64,000 nucleotides of DNA from an uncultured Kocuria sp. (GCF_947500125.1 NZ_CANMRA010000004.1:1-64000), one strand, 5' to 3'. Numbered from the stretch's first letter, positions 16,476 to 25,701 are shown. The notes: generated by a model not told the origin, from the sequence alone. Made by a program: numbers and translations.

Positions 16476-17615
16476 TCAGCCGGCCGAGCGGCCCAGCCGC
16501 TCCTCGTGGTGGAGGTGCCCCGGGACCGTGCCGGTCAGCACGGTCTCCGCCAGCGCCTCGCCGAGCGCCGGGGCCTGCTTGAAGAGGTTGTGCCCGGCCA
16601 GGGCGGTGAGCCCGTCCTCGGACCAGACGCCCACGCCGTCGTCGCCCCACGGCAGGCGGGTGACCCAGCAGTGCACGTGGTCGACCGGGCGCGGGTCCAG
16701 CCCGGGCAGGGCGCGTTCCACGTAGGCCACGGTCCGGTCGGCCAGGGCGGCCAGCGCCGCGGGGTCGGCGAGGCCCCCGTCCGGGTGGGCGGGGGTGTCG
16801 GCGCTGAGCCCCACGGAGTAGTGGCGGCCGTCCGGGTACGGTGCGGCGTACACGCCGGTCTCCCCGAAGGCCCCGCTGCCGTCCTGGAAGGTCGGGAGGC
16901 CACGACCGGTGCCGGGGCCCGGTCCGCCGGAGGCCGGTCCACTGGAGGCCGATCCGCCGGAGCTCACCGTGAAGGTGAGGCGGAGGTGCGCGCCGACCTC
17001 CACGGGCAGGTCCAGCCCGGCGCCGCGGGCCAGCGGGGCGGTGCCCCGGCCGGCGCACAGCACCACGTGGTCGTAGGTCTCGCAGGTGGTCCCGGTGCGC
17101 ACCTCCACCTCTCGCGCCCCGGTGCGCCGCACCGAGAGCACGTGCTCGCGCAGCATCGAGCCCTCGAGCCGGTGCGTCAGCGCCGCGACGGCGTCGAGGG
17201 TGCGGATGGCGCCGCCGTCGACGTCGAGCATGGCCGGGCCCGTCCAGTCGGCCAGGAGGGGCAGCCGGTCGTGCAGCTCCTCGGGCGGGAGGCGCCGCAC
17301 GGGGACCTCCGCGAACGGCTCCAGGGTGCGGAGCTTGTCCTCGACCCCGTCCCCGATCGCCACGGCGCCGTCGGAGGAGATCAGCTCGACGCCGAACTCC
17401 TCCTCCCACTCCCGCCACAGGGCCCGGCTGCGGGCGACCAGCGCCACCAGCCGGGGGTCCTCGTGGGCGTGCCGGAAGATCCGGCCCTGCCCGGCGGACT
17501 GTCCGCCGCCGGGCGGACCGGACTCGTAGAGGGTGACATCGGCGCCGCGCGCCCGCAGGGCGTGGGCGGCGGCGAGGCCCACGATGCCGGCGCCGACCAC
17601 GGCCGTGCGGGTCAT
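16476..17615 (-). CDS. FAD-dependent oxidoreductase of the DAO family
   Basis: A 379-residue amine/amino-acid oxidase-type flavoenzyme (DAO fold). The FAD dinucleotide motif is at the very N-terminus (VVGAGIVGLAAAHAL). SAGQGRIFRHAHED is typical of monomeric sarcosine oxidase / N-methyltryptophan oxidase relatives. The C-terminal LAGHNLFKQAPALGEALAE resembles the GFSGHGFKFAP flavin-contact motif. It would oxidise a secondary or primary amine to an imine with H2O2 release. A Gly/Ser/Pro-rich insert lies at about 219-238. The ATG at 17615 precedes the glycine motif directly. Substrate unknown. Confidence 0.85.
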   Translation of the reverse strand: MTRTAVVGAGIVGLAAAHALRARGADVTLYESGPPGGGQSAGQGRIFRHAHEDPRLVALVARSRALWREWEEEFGVELISSDGAVAIGDGVEDKLRTLEPFAEVPVRRLPPEELHDRLPLLADWTGPAMLDVDGGAIRTLDAVAALTHRLEGSMLREHVLSVRRTGAREVEVRTGTTCETYDHVVLCAGRGTAPLARGAGLDLPVEVGAHLRLTFTVSSGGSASSGPASGGPGPGTGRGLPTFQDGSGAFGETGVYAAPYPDGRHYSVGLSADTPAHPDGGLADPAALAALADRTVAYVERALPGLDPRPVDHVHCWVTRLPWGDDGVGVWSEDGLTALAGHNLFKQAPALGEALAETVLTGTVPGHLHHEERLGRSAG

Positions 17616-17669
17616 CGGGGTGCTCCTGGGGTGCTCGTCATGGTGTGCGAGGAGTCGGCCGGTCGGATC

Positions 17670-17885
17670 TCAGCCGTCCTGCTCGGGGTCGGAGCTCTCG
17701 CCGAGGATGTCGTCGAAGGCCTCGCGCACGGCCTGCCGGGTGGCCAGGCGCACGCTCGCGGCGCCCTGCTTGTCGGCGGTGTCGGCGTCGGCGATGTTGC
17801 TGCGCTCCTCGCGCTCCTGCTCCAGGGCGTGGTCGCGGGCGGAGCGGATGCGGTCCATGATCTCGTTGGCGTCCATGGGCCCCAT
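17670..17885 (-). CDS. Small charged hypothetical protein
   Basis: A 71-residue hydrophilic, mostly helical protein rich in Asp, Glu, Arg and Ala, without signal peptide or membrane helix. An internal ATG nine bases downstream (MDANEIMDRI) is an equally good start. I do not recognise a family. The composition is balanced rather than the Arg/Pro-rich type of chance frames, and the frame fills the gap between two same-strand genes, so it is probably real. It lies 54 bases before the FAD oxidase start and could be co-transcribed with it. Confidence 0.55.
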   Translation of the reverse strand: MGPMDANEIMDRIRSARDHALEQEREERSNIADADTADKQGAASVRLATRQAVREAFDDILGESSDPEQDG

Positions 17886-17921
17886 CCCATCACGGACCTC
17901 CGGAATTGAAAAGTGGGCTGA

Positions 17922-18836
17922 TCACTTCTGCCGGGCGTCGGCGCCCGTGGCGGCGTCCGCCCCGAGCTCGGGCGTGCCCCCGCCCACCATGACCACGGCG
18001 CTCGCGGCCACCACCAGGCCCATGCCCACGAGCTGCAGTCCCGTGAGTCCCTGGCCGAGCACCAGCAGCCCCGCGAGTGCCGCCACGGCGGGCTCCAGGC
18101 TCAGCAGGATGCCGAAGACCTTGGGCGGGATGGCCCGCAGCGCCAGCAGCTCGAGGGAGTAGGGGACCACGGAGGAGAGCATCGCGATCCCCACCCCGGC
18201 GCCCAGCACGCCCCACGTCAGGGCGGGGGCGTGCGCCGTGAGGACGCCCACCGGGGTGACCAGGACCGCGGCCACGACCAGCGCCACGGCGAGACCGTCC
18301 AGCTGGTCGAAGTGCCGGCCCGCGGACCGGCTGCCCAGGATGTAGGCGGCCCAGCCCGCCCCGGCCAGGCCCGCCCACGCGATGCCGGCGAGGTCGAGCT
18401 CGGCCCAGGGCACGGTGAGGGCCTGGGAGATGAGCACGATCCCGGCCAGGGCCGCCGCCACGGCGAGGACGTCCCGGGGGCGGCGGGAGAGGACCGCCGA
18501 GAGGGTGAGCGGGCCGAGGAACTCGATGGTCACGGCCACGCCCAGCGGCAGGGTGGCCAGGGACTGGTAGAACGCGAAGTTCATGCCCGCCAGGGCCGCC
18601 CCGAAGAACAGGCCGGACCGCCACGCCTCCCGGGACCGGCCCCGCAGCCGCGGCCGGATGACGGCCAGCATGATCGCCGCGCTGATGAGCAGCCGCATGG
18701 TCACCGTGGCGGAGGCCCCGATCAGGGGCACCAGCACGGCGGCGAGGGCTCCGCCGAACTGCACGGAGACGACGGCGGCCAGCACGTAGACGGTCGGCCG
18801 CAGCCGGGGGCTGCGGGCGGGAGCGAGGGTGGTCAC
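17922..18836 (-). CDS. EamA-family transporter (RhtA-like)
   Basis: A 304-residue membrane protein with ten helices in two five-helix EamA repeats (about 15-140 and 150-280). Repeat 1 contains FGAALAGMNFAFYQSLATLPLGVAVTIEFLGPL, shown here with the G-V-A-V-T-I-E-F-L-G-P-L motif typical of RhtA-type threonine/homoserine exporters. Repeat 2 ends with S-L-E-P-A-V-A-A-L-A-G. It probably exports amino acids or related metabolites. The last residues are polar. It is followed on the same strand by the small protein gene and preceded by the kinase gene with 33 bases between. Confidence 0.86.
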   Translation of the reverse strand: MTTLAPARSPRLRPTVYVLAAVVSVQFGGALAAVLVPLIGASATVTMRLLISAAIMLAVIRPRLRGRSREAWRSGLFFGAALAGMNFAFYQSLATLPLGVAVTIEFLGPLTLSAVLSRRPRDVLAVAAALAGIVLISQALTVPWAELDLAGIAWAGLAGAGWAAYILGSRSAGRHFDQLDGLAVALVVAAVLVTPVGVLTAHAPALTWGVLGAGVGIAMLSSVVPYSLELLALRAIPPKVFGILLSLEPAVAALAGLLVLGQGLTGLQLVGMGLVVAASAVVMVGGGTPELGADAATGADARQK

Positions 18837-18869
18837 CCGTTCAGGGTAGGGCTCCGCCGCGTCCCTCGC

Positions 18870-19742
18870 TCACCGCCGGTCGGCGAGGGCGGGGGCGCCG
18901 TGCACGGGATCGCGCTCGAGCACCCGCAGCTCCCCGAGTCCGCGGGCCGCGGCGGCCTCCCGCAGCCGGTGCCGCAGCAGCGGCTGGTGCCGTGCCAGGC
19001 CGCCGCCCACCACCACCGGGCCGGTCAGCTCCAGCCGCCGGGACACGGTGGCGGCGAGGTCGGCCAGCGCTCCGGCCGCGCGGTCCACCAGCTGCAGGGC
19101 GTCGTCGTCGTGCGCCGCGGCCTCGAAGGCGACCCGGGAGAGCCCGGCCCAGAACCCGCGGTCCGCGGCGGCGTGGAACCGCTCGATGAGCTGACCGGGC
19201 TCGGGAACCCCGCAGTGCTCCAGCACCGCCCGGTCCAGGGCGTCGGGCCGCAGGCCGTCGTCGAGCCGGGCGAGGGCGCGGCGCACGAGCTCGCGGCCCA
19301 GCCAGTAGCCGCTGCCCTCGTCGCCCAGCAGGTGCCCCCAGCCGCCGGCCCGGGCCTCCCGGCCGTCCGGGGTGGTGCCCCAGGCGGCGGATCCGGTGCC
19401 GGCGATGACCGCGATGCCGGTGCGGCACCCGCCGGCGGCCAGGACCAGCCGGGTGTCGTGCACGACGACGATCCGCGCCGCGCCCGTGTGCGGGGCGATG
19501 AGCGCGCGCAGCGCCTCGGCGTCCGCGGGCGTGTCGACGCCCCCGGCCCCCGCCACGACCACGTCCGCGTCGGAGGCCTCGAGCTCGCCGAGGACGCGCG
19601 CCAGGGCCCGGGAGGCGTCCTCGGCGCTGACGTTCTGCACGTTCGCGCTGCCGCCGACCGCCTCCCGCGCCGGGTGGCCGTCCTCGGCCCGCAGGCCGTG
19701 GGTCGTGGTGCCGCCGATGTCCAGGCCGATGAGGATGCTCAT
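18870..19742 (-). CDS. BadF/BadG-type ATPase, N-acetylglucosamine kinase-like
   Basis: A 290-residue actin-fold kinase. The phosphate 1 motif is LIGLDIGGTTTHGLRAEDG at the N-terminus. The phosphate 2 region is IAVIAGTGSAAWG (about 119-131), followed by GGWGHLLGDEGSGYWLGRE, the hallmark of N-acetylglucosamine kinases in the BadF/BadG/BcrA/BcrD family. The adenosine-binding GPVVVGGGLARHQPLL is near the C-terminus. It would phosphorylate N-acetylglucosamine or a related sugar, feeding cell-wall sugar recycling. The ATG at 19742 directly precedes the first strand. It runs in the same direction as the EamA exporter, 33 bases upstream of it. Confidence 0.85.
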   Translation of the reverse strand: MSILIGLDIGGTTTHGLRAEDGHPAREAVGGSANVQNVSAEDASRALARVLGELEASDADVVVAGAGGVDTPADAEALRALIAPHTGAARIVVVHDTRLVLAAGGCRTGIAVIAGTGSAAWGTTPDGREARAGGWGHLLGDEGSGYWLGRELVRRALARLDDGLRPDALDRAVLEHCGVPEPGQLIERFHAAADRGFWAGLSRVAFEAAAHDDDALQLVDRAAGALADLAATVSRRLELTGPVVVGGGLARHQPLLRHRLREAAAARGLGELRVLERDPVHGAPALADRR

Positions 19743-19811
19743 GGGTCCATCCTGCCGTGCGCGGCCGGACGGACCCCGGGTACGACGACGTCTGGGCGGC
19801 CCTGGGGCACG

Positions 19812-19859
19812 ACGACGCCCGACCGGGTGCCGGTGCGAACCGGCCCGATCGGGCGTCGT
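19812..19859. terminator. Hairpin with 11-bp perfect outer stem
   Basis: ACGACGCCCGA pairs exactly with TCGGGCGTCGT, and an inner CCGG/GCCGG-rich stretch extends the fold. It lies between the small gene ending at 19873 and the kinase gene, both on the minus strand, so it probably ends the small gene's transcript. Confidence 0.6.
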
Positions 19860-19872
19860 GGACCGTGTCCGG

Positions 19873-20094
19873 TCAGGCCGCGAGGGCCAGGGGTGCGGGG
19901 CGCAGGCGGCACCCCTCGAAGGAGAACAGCCGGCGGACCCCGGTGCCGGCCTCGAGGATCCACAGGACCCCCAGGGGGTGCGAGACCTGCCCCACGGTGC
20001 CGATGCAGCTCTCGTAGAACTCGTCCCAGATCTCGAGCCGGTCACCGGGCTGGATCCGGCTCAGGTCGGTCATCCACTTCTCAGCAGCGGTCAT
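19873..20094 (-). CDS. Small hypothetical protein, 73 residues
   Basis: A hydrophilic protein with an N-terminal helix (MTAAEKWMTDLSRIQPGDRL) followed by short beta-like segments (EIWDEFYESCIGTVGQVSH, LGVLWILEAGTG, RRLFSFEG). No signal peptide or membrane helix is seen and I do not recognise a family. The ATG at 20094 follows GGGAGGTGGCGAC, a strong ribosome binding site. Upstream in-frame ATGs (MGGGD and MEEYTD) lack this and look non-coding. It stands alone with a hairpin downstream. Confidence 0.65.
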   Translation of the reverse strand: MTAAEKWMTDLSRIQPGDRLEIWDEFYESCIGTVGQVSHPLGVLWILEAGTGVRRLFSFEGCRLRPAPLALAA

Positions 20095-20365
20095 GTCGCC
20101 ACCTCCCATCAGGTTTTTGTCTGTGTACTCCTCCATGGTGCACTGTCCGGGGCGACCTGCGCGGCCGCTCCGATTTGACAAACGGCCCGGCCGTCTTGAC
20201 CTTCGTCACACCCCCATCCGCTCCGCAACCTGGACCGGTTGTCCTCGGCCGCGGCGGGCGTCGATCTGTGACGGCCGTCCCTGCCCGGGGCGTGAACATC
20301 GCCACGTCACGAATTCGTCGTCGCACGTCGTCATCCGTGTCGCGCGCCCCCGGCGCTCCGGACGC

Positions 20366-21124
20366 TCAGCCGGCGGAGTCCTGCGGGGCGTCCGGGCCGG
20401 CCGGCTCCCGCAGGTGCCGGTCGAAGAACGCGGCGATCCGCCGGCGGGCGTCCTGGGTGGCGGGATCGTCGTAGGCGGTGCGGCTGAACCGGCCGAGGAC
20501 CCGCAGCATCGGGGAGAGGTCCTCGGGGTCGTGGTCGTTCATGAACCCGTGGCCCACGCCGGGGTAGATCTTGATGTCGTGCTCCACCCCGATCTCCGTG
20601 AGGATGCCCTCCAGGCGGCGGCCGGCGTCCCCGCCCAGGGGCGTGGTGTCCGCCCCGCCGTAGCTGCCGACGATCGGGCAGGCGCTCGGGAGCCACTGCT
20701 CGGCGCCCTCGGGGCACCCGCCGTAGTTCGTGCTCGCAGCCGAGAACCCGTGCTCCGCGGCCAGCGCGAGCGCGTAGCCGCCGCCCATGCAGAAGCCGAT
20801 CACCCCGATCCGGCCGGTGCAGTCGGGACGCGCCGCGAGCCAGGACCGGGCCGCCTCGACGTCGTCGAACGTGCGTCCCCGGCGGGCGCCGATGTCCTTC
20901 ATGATCGTGCGCAGGCAGCGCAGCCGGCCGCCCCAGTGGAAGAGGTCCGGTGCGGCCGCGAGGAACCCCTCGCCGGCCAGCCAGTCCGCCTGGTGGCGCA
21001 GGTCCTGGCTCATGCCGGTGAAGTCGTGCACGAGCACCACGCCCGGCCAGGGCCCCGGACCGTCGGGCACCGCCACGTGGACGGGCATCTCCCCGTGCTC
21101 GGTGGCGACGACGACGTCGCTCAT
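20366..21124 (-). CDS. Dienelactone hydrolase family protein
   Basis: A 252-residue alpha/beta hydrolase of the dienelactone hydrolase family. The nucleophile is Cys112 in [14 protein letters not shown], the acid is Asp159 in SYGGADTT, and the base is His192 in YPGVGHGFM. This is the complete Cys-Asp-His triad. True dienelactone hydrolases open dienelactone in chlorocatechol breakdown, but most family members act on other esters or lactones, and no chlorocatechol genes are nearby. It starts six bases after the stop of the GltS-like carrier, so the two form an operon in which the hydrolase may act on an imported compound. Confidence 0.87.
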   Translation of the reverse strand: MSDVVVATEHGEMPVHVAVPDGPGPWPGVVLVHDFTGMSQDLRHQADWLAGEGFLAAAPDLFHWGGRLRCLRTIMKDIGARRGRTFDDVEAARSWLAARPDCTGRIGVIGFCMGGGYALALAAEHGFSAASTNYGGCPEGAEQWLPSACPIVGSYGGADTTPLGGDAGRRLEGILTEIGVEHDIKIYPGVGHGFMNDHDPEDLSPMLRVLGRFSRTAYDDPATQDARRRIAAFFDRHLREPAGPDAPQDSAG

Positions 21125-21130
21125 GACCGC

Positions 21131-22573
21131 TCAGGCCTGCCGGGCGTGGACGGCGTCGGCGGATCCGGCCGCCACGAGCCGGCGGCGGTAGGACATGCCG
21201 CCGACCAGGGCGACCACGAACAGCACCGACATGGCGATGAACAGGGGCCACGGGCCGAACTGGTAGATCAGCGGCACCGACGCGGCGGTGATCAGCCCGC
21301 CGCCGAAGAACGGCTCGAAGAACAGCTGCTTGTAGCCGAAGGCCTCCATCGCGGGGCTCTCGTCGTGCGGGTCGGCGATGCGCATGAGGATGAGGCCGGT
21401 GGCGGTCACGCCCATGGACTGGCCGAAGTCCGCGATGCCGCGCTCGAGCCAGTAGTCGGGGATGACCTTGGGCACGAACAGGAGCAGGAAGCCGGTGCAG
21501 AAGACGACGCCGGCGACGGACAGGACCAGGAAGACCTCCCAGTTCGCGGCGATCGCGGTGAGGGACAGCGTCGCGATCGCGGCGAGGATCAGGAAGTCGA
21601 GGGCGAGGCCCTGGATGCGCAGCATCATCTGGTGGTCCAGCAGGTGGCCGATGCCCCGCCAGTCCATGACCAGCTGCACCACCACCCCGCCCAGCATGGC
21701 GAGCGGGAAGAGGGGCACGAACGCGAGCAGCTCCACGGTGTCCGCCCACAGCGCCTGCTCGACCCACTGCAGGGCCGAGAGCATGAGGTAGCCGATGAGG
21801 ATGGCGATCCCCACGACGGCCACGTGCAGGGTGAGCGGCTCGATCGAGGCCGGCCGGGAGGTCATCATGGCCGCGGGGATGTTCTCGTCCCGGCGGTAGA
21901 GCCCCTTCTGCTCCTCGACGGACTGCTCCACGTTGCCCTTGAGCACCTTGGTGCGCCCGGTGCGCACGCCCCAGTTGATGACGGCGATCCCGATGACGAT
22001 GCCGCCCACCAGGCCGATCGTGGCCATGCCCAGGGCCAGGTCCGCGCCGTCCTCGAAGCCCAGCTCCTCCATCACGGGGCGCATCCCGGCCGCCGTGCCG
22101 TGGCCGCCCTCGAAGCCGATCTCGATGAGGGCGCCGGCCATGGGGGAGATCCCGAACAGGGGACCGAGGACCGCGATCACCAGGAGCAGGCCGACGACGT
22201 ACTGGCCGGAGCCGAAGGCGAGACCCACCGACAGCTGCGGCCCGGCCAGCCGGGCGACGCGGCGGGGACCGGGGATGGACGCCCCGAGGAAGAGCGTCGC
22301 GAAGACCACGCTGATGAGCAGGCTGGGGAGCGTGGACCACACCTCGAGGATCTCCGGGGTGAAGACGCCCCCGTCCGCGAGCCAGCCGACGCCGGCGGCC
22401 TCGCCGAGACGGCCCAGGACCTGGGGGCCGGCCAGCAGGGCGAGGAAGCCCGCGATGATGGAGCTGGGCAGGAAGATCTTCTGGATCCACCGCACCCTGA
22501 CCCGCAACCACTTCCCCACGAGGAACAGTGCTGCCAACAGGATCAGGGCGAAACCGACGTGGTCGGGACTCAT
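21131..22573 (-). CDS. Sodium/glutamate symporter (GltS)-like carrier
   Basis: A 480-residue membrane protein with about twelve helices. The first half contains LPSSIIAGFLALL, SVGLAFGSGQYVVGLLL and EIGFEGGHGTAAGM. The last is the glycine-rich reentrant motif of GltS-type sodium:glutamate symporters. The second half contains the matching DFGQSMGVTATGLILMR and FFGGGLITAASVP. It is longer than classical GltS (about 400 residues) and may carry a different acid. ATG 22573 follows CCCAGGAGTCC. It is followed at six bases by the dienelactone hydrolase gene and is divergent from the DUF368 transporter. Confidence 0.85.
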   Translation of the reverse strand: MSPDHVGFALILLAALFLVGKWLRVRVRWIQKIFLPSSIIAGFLALLAGPQVLGRLGEAAGVGWLADGGVFTPEILEVWSTLPSLLISVVFATLFLGASIPGPRRVARLAGPQLSVGLAFGSGQYVVGLLLVIAVLGPLFGISPMAGALIEIGFEGGHGTAAGMRPVMEELGFEDGADLALGMATIGLVGGIVIGIAVINWGVRTGRTKVLKGNVEQSVEEQKGLYRRDENIPAAMMTSRPASIEPLTLHVAVVGIAILIGYLMLSALQWVEQALWADTVELLAFVPLFPLAMLGGVVVQLVMDWRGIGHLLDHQMMLRIQGLALDFLILAAIATLSLTAIAANWEVFLVLSVAGVVFCTGFLLLFVPKVIPDYWLERGIADFGQSMGVTATGLILMRIADPHDESPAMEAFGYKQLFFEPFFGGGLITAASVPLIYQFGPWPLFIAMSVLFVVALVGGMSYRRRLVAAGSADAVHARQA

Positions 22574-22754
22574 GGCGGACTCCTGGGTCGAAGGCGCGTG
22601 CGGTCGGGCCAGTCTATGCACGAGTGGTCGACGGCACACCAGGAGCCGCTGCGCCGGGCGTGCGCCCCGGTACCCTGGCAGGGGTCCCCATTCTTCCCCG
22701 CGCCCTTCCACACGCCCTCTCCCGTCCGCCCTCTTCCACCGCCCAGGAGCACCC

Positions 22755-23786
22755 GTGACACCCTCGTCGCCCCCGGACCGTCCGTCGACACCGACGGTCA
22801 CCACCACGACCGCCGCCGCCGGCGGGGAGGTCCGCCGCAGCATCCCGGGCAACGTGGTGCGCGGAGCGCTCATCGGCGTGGTCGAGACCGTCCCCGGGGT
22901 CAGCGGCGGCACCGTTGCCCTCGTGGTCGGCATCTACGACGAGCTCATCAACTCCGCCGGTCACGTGGTGTCCGCCGGCAAGCGGGCCCTCCTCGGACCG
23001 GACCGCGCCGCCGGGGTGCGGCACCACCTGGCCCGGGTGCACTGGCGGATCGTGGTGCCCGTGGTGATCGGCATGGTCGCGGCCCTGCTCACCGTGGCCG
23101 GTCCCATGAGCCACCTCGTCGAGGAGTACCCGGTCACCATGCGGGCGCTGTTCTTCGGCATGGTCCTGGCCTCCATCGGGGTGCCCCTGCGCCTGGCGGG
23201 CGGGGCCCTGCGCGCCCGGGACGCGGTCGTGGTGGCGCTCGCGGCGGCGCTCGCGTTCGTGCTCGTGTCCATCCCGCCCACCACGGTCGCGCCCGCGCCG
23301 CTGCTCGTCGTGCTCGCGGCCATGGTCGCGGTGTCCGCGCTGCTGCTGCCCGGGCTCTCCGGCTCCTTCCTGCTGCTGACGATCGGGCTCTACCAGCCGA
23401 CGCTGCGGGCCGTCGACGAGCTCGACCTCGGCTACCTGTCCCTGTTCTTCCTGGGCGCCGGCCTGGGCATGGTGGTCATCGTCAAGGGTCTGCAGTGGCT
23501 CCTCGACCACCACCACCGGGTCACCATGCTGGCGCTCACCGGCCTCATGCTCGGCGCCCTGCGCACCCTGTGGCCCTGGCAGCTCGAGGACCGCACGCTG
23601 CTCTCCCCCGAGGGGGACTGGTGGGTCCAGCTGCTCGCGGCCGCGGCCGGCTGCGTCGTCGTCCTCGCCCTGCTGGCCGTCGACGCCCGCACCCGGGCGC
23701 GGACCGGGCACGGGTCCCAGGAGGAGCTCGCCGGCGTCGAGTCCGGCGACGAGGTTGCCGACGAGGCCACCGACAGCACCCGGTAG
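22755..23786 (+). CDS. DUF368 protein, PopT-type polyprenyl-phosphate transporter
   Basis: A 343-residue membrane protein with about eight to ten helices. The two DUF368 hallmark motifs are present: GVVETVPGVSGGTVAL (about 42-56) and LLPGLSGSFLLLTIGLYQP (about 197-215), the paired PG-x-SG repeats. DUF368 proteins (PopT) have been shown in other bacteria to return undecaprenyl phosphate across the membrane for cell-wall recycling. An N-terminal Thr/Pro/Ser-rich tail (1-25) and a polar C-terminal tail (from about 315) flank the core. GTG 22755 follows CAGGAGCACCC. The next gene lies 80 bases downstream on the same strand and may be co-transcribed. Confidence 0.88.
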   Translation: MTPSSPPDRPSTPTVTTTTAAAGGEVRRSIPGNVVRGALIGVVETVPGVSGGTVALVVGIYDELINSAGHVVSAGKRALLGPDRAAGVRHHLARVHWRIVVPVVIGMVAALLTVAGPMSHLVEEYPVTMRALFFGMVLASIGVPLRLAGGALRARDAVVVALAAALAFVLVSIPPTTVAPAPLLVVLAAMVAVSALLLPGLSGSFLLLTIGLYQPTLRAVDELDLGYLSLFFLGAGLGMVVIVKGLQWLLDHHHRVTMLALTGLMLGALRTLWPWQLEDRTLLSPEGDWWVQLLAAAAGCVVVLALLAVDARTRARTGHGSQEELAGVESGDEVADEATDSTR

Positions 23787-23866
23787 ACGGCCGCGGGCGC
23801 CACGCGGGAGACTGGTCGGAGAGACGCCCGTCCGCGGATCCCCTCGGAGGAGGTCCGGCAGCGCCC

Positions 23867-25348
23867 ATGGAGCACCTCACCCACTTCTCCCGGGAGTTCC
23901 TGAAGGCCCTGCGGAGTCTGCTGCCCATCGTGGTGGTGGTCGTGGTGTTCCAGCTGGCCGTGTTCCGGGAGGCCCCGGACCGGCCCCTGCAGCTCGTCGC
24001 CGGACTGCTGATCGTGGGCGCCGGCATCGCCCTGTTCCTGCACGGGCTGGACCTGAGCGTCTTCCCCGTGGGCAAGAACCTGGCCAACCAGTTCGCCCGC
24101 CGCGGCGCCCTGGGCCTGCTGCTGCCGTTCGGCTTCGCCATCGGCTTCGCCGCCTCGATCGCCGAGCCCGCGCTGATCGCCGTGGCCGCGCAGGCCGAGC
24201 TCGTGAGCGAGGGGCGCGTCGACGCCCTCACGCTGCGCCTCGTCGTCGCCGTGTCCGTGGGCGCGGTGCTCGTCCTCGGGATCCTGCGCATCCTCCGGGG
24301 CTGGGCCGTGCAGAAGCTGCTGATCCCCGGCTACGCGCTCGTGCTCGTCGTCACGTACGTCTCACCCCCGGAGATCGTCGGGCTCGCCTACGACTCCGGC
24401 GGCGTCACCACGAACATCGTCACCGTCCCCCTCATCGCCGCGATCGGGATCGGCCTGGCCAACTCGATCCGGGGCCGCAGCGCGCTCACGGACGGGTTCG
24501 GCCTCGTGGCCCTGTGCGTCATGGTGCCCATGATCGGCGTGCAGCTCTACGGCATCTGGGTCTACACCGTCGGCGACGCCGCGCCCGTCGGCGCCGACGC
24601 GTCCGGGGACGCCCCGGTGCACCCGGTCCTGGAGCACGTCCTGGGACTCGCGCAGATGATCCGGGACGTCCTGCCCATGGTGCTCGTGGTCCTGTTCTTC
24701 CAGTACGTCGTGCTGCGCCGCCGCCTGTCCCACCCGCTGCGCGTCGCCGTGGGCTTCGTGATGGTCCTCGTGGGGCTCTACGCGTTCGTCGTCGGGCTCA
24801 AGATCGGGCTCTTCCCGCTCGGGACGATGATGGCGGAGCAGCTGATCGCGCGTGGCGCGCCCGCCCTCATCCTGCTCTTCGCCCTGCTCATCGGCTTCGC
24901 CACGACCATGGCCGAGCCGGCCCTCGTGGCCATCGGCGAGCAGGCGGAGGCGGCCTCGCCGGGCAGGATCAGCGGCTCCACCATCCGGCTCGTCGTGGCC
25001 GTCGGCGTGGCGGTCGGCATCACCCTGGGCGTGTACCGCATCCTCGTGGGAGCACCGTTGCACTACGTGATCATGGCGGCCTACGCCGTGGTCCTCGTCC
25101 TGGTCCTGCTGGCGCCGAAGTACATCGTGGCCCTCGCCTTCGACCTCGGGGGCGTCACCACCTCGGAGGTCACCGTGCCCCTCGTGACCGCCCTGGGCAT
25201 CGGGCTCGCGGGCGCGATCGAGGGCCGGGACGTGCTGATCGACGGCTTCGGCCTGATCGCCTTCGCCTCCATCTTCCCGATCATCTCCGTGCTCGGGTAC
25301 GCCATGATCCTGGAGAGGATCCCCCGCCTGCAGAAGGAGCCGACATGA
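23867..25348 (+). CDS. DUF1538 membrane protein with internal duplication
   Basis: A 493-residue integral membrane protein made of two DUF1538 repeats. The motifs recur at an exact spacing of 250 residues: AEPAL at 99-103 and 349-353, GGVTT at 178-182 and 428-432, and DGFGL at 209-213 and 459-463. Each half has about six helices, with IGFAxxxAEPAL as a likely reentrant or pore motif. This points to a transporter with internal pseudo-symmetry. Its substrate is unknown to me. The stop overlaps the ATG of a PII-like gene by four bases, and a CBS-domain gene follows, suggesting gating by nucleotide or metabolite sensors. ATG 23867 follows GGAGGAGGTCCGGCAGCGCCC. Confidence 0.85.
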   Translation: MEHLTHFSREFLKALRSLLPIVVVVVVFQLAVFREAPDRPLQLVAGLLIVGAGIALFLHGLDLSVFPVGKNLANQFARRGALGLLLPFGFAIGFAASIAEPALIAVAAQAELVSEGRVDALTLRLVVAVSVGAVLVLGILRILRGWAVQKLLIPGYALVLVVTYVSPPEIVGLAYDSGGVTTNIVTVPLIAAIGIGLANSIRGRSALTDGFGLVALCVMVPMIGVQLYGIWVYTVGDAAPVGADASGDAPVHPVLEHVLGLAQMIRDVLPMVLVVLFFQYVVLRRRLSHPLRVAVGFVMVLVGLYAFVVGLKIGLFPLGTMMAEQLIARGAPALILLFALLIGFATTMAEPALVAIGEQAEAASPGRISGSTIRLVVAVGVAVGITLGVYRILVGAPLHYVIMAAYAVVLVLVLLAPKYIVALAFDLGGVTTSEVTVPLVTALGIGLAGAIEGRDVLIDGFGLIAFASIFPIISVLGYAMILERIPRLQKEPT

Positions 25349-25701
25349 AGTTCACCGCCGTGGTGGTCATCGCCCCCGACGACCTCGAGGACACCGTCAT
25401 CGAGCAGGCCCAGCGCGCCGGGGCCACGGGCGTGACCATCCTCCCGGGCAAGGGCATCGGGGGCGAGGCCAAGCGCACGTTCTTCGGCCTGACGTTCGAA
25501 GGGTCCCAGACCGTGCTCCTGATGGTCGTGGGCACGCACCTGGCCACCCCGATCCTCAAGGTGCTGCACGACATCCTGATCGACGACGACGACGGCGGCT
25601 CCCGCGGCATCGCCTTCTCCGTGCCCATCGACCACCTCACCGGCATCGACATGCAGCAGGTCGCCCGGTTCGAGGAGCACATGCGCCGTGAGGGCGCCTG
25701 A
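25345..25701 (+). CDS. PII-like regulatory protein linked to DUF1538
   Basis: A 118-residue protein with the PII/GlnB ferredoxin-like fold: a first strand MKFTAVVVIAP, helix DLEDTVIEQAQRAGATGVT, and a loop PGKGIGGEAKRTFFGL. A second beta-alpha-beta unit follows (TVLLMVVGTHLATPILKVL). The T-loop region lacks the Tyr that is uridylylated in GlnB/GlnK, and the C-terminus is not of the classical type, so it belongs to the wider PII-like superfamily. Such proteins usually bind adenine nucleotides and dock onto a transporter encoded next door. Here the ATG overlaps the stop of the DUF1538 gene, strong evidence for a functional pair. Confidence 0.82.
   Translation: MKFTAVVVIAPDDLEDTVIEQAQRAGATGVTILPGKGIGGEAKRTFFGLTFEGSQTVLLMVVGTHLATPILKVLHDILIDDDDGGSRGIAFSVPIDHLTGIDMQQVARFEEHMRREGA

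Noticed and set aside
20093-23866. Very long plus-strand open frame leading into the DUF1538 gene
   Set aside because: The part before 23867 is a shadow of the hydrolase, GltS-like and DUF368 genes; only the segment from the ATG at 23867 has membrane-protein character and a ribosome binding site.
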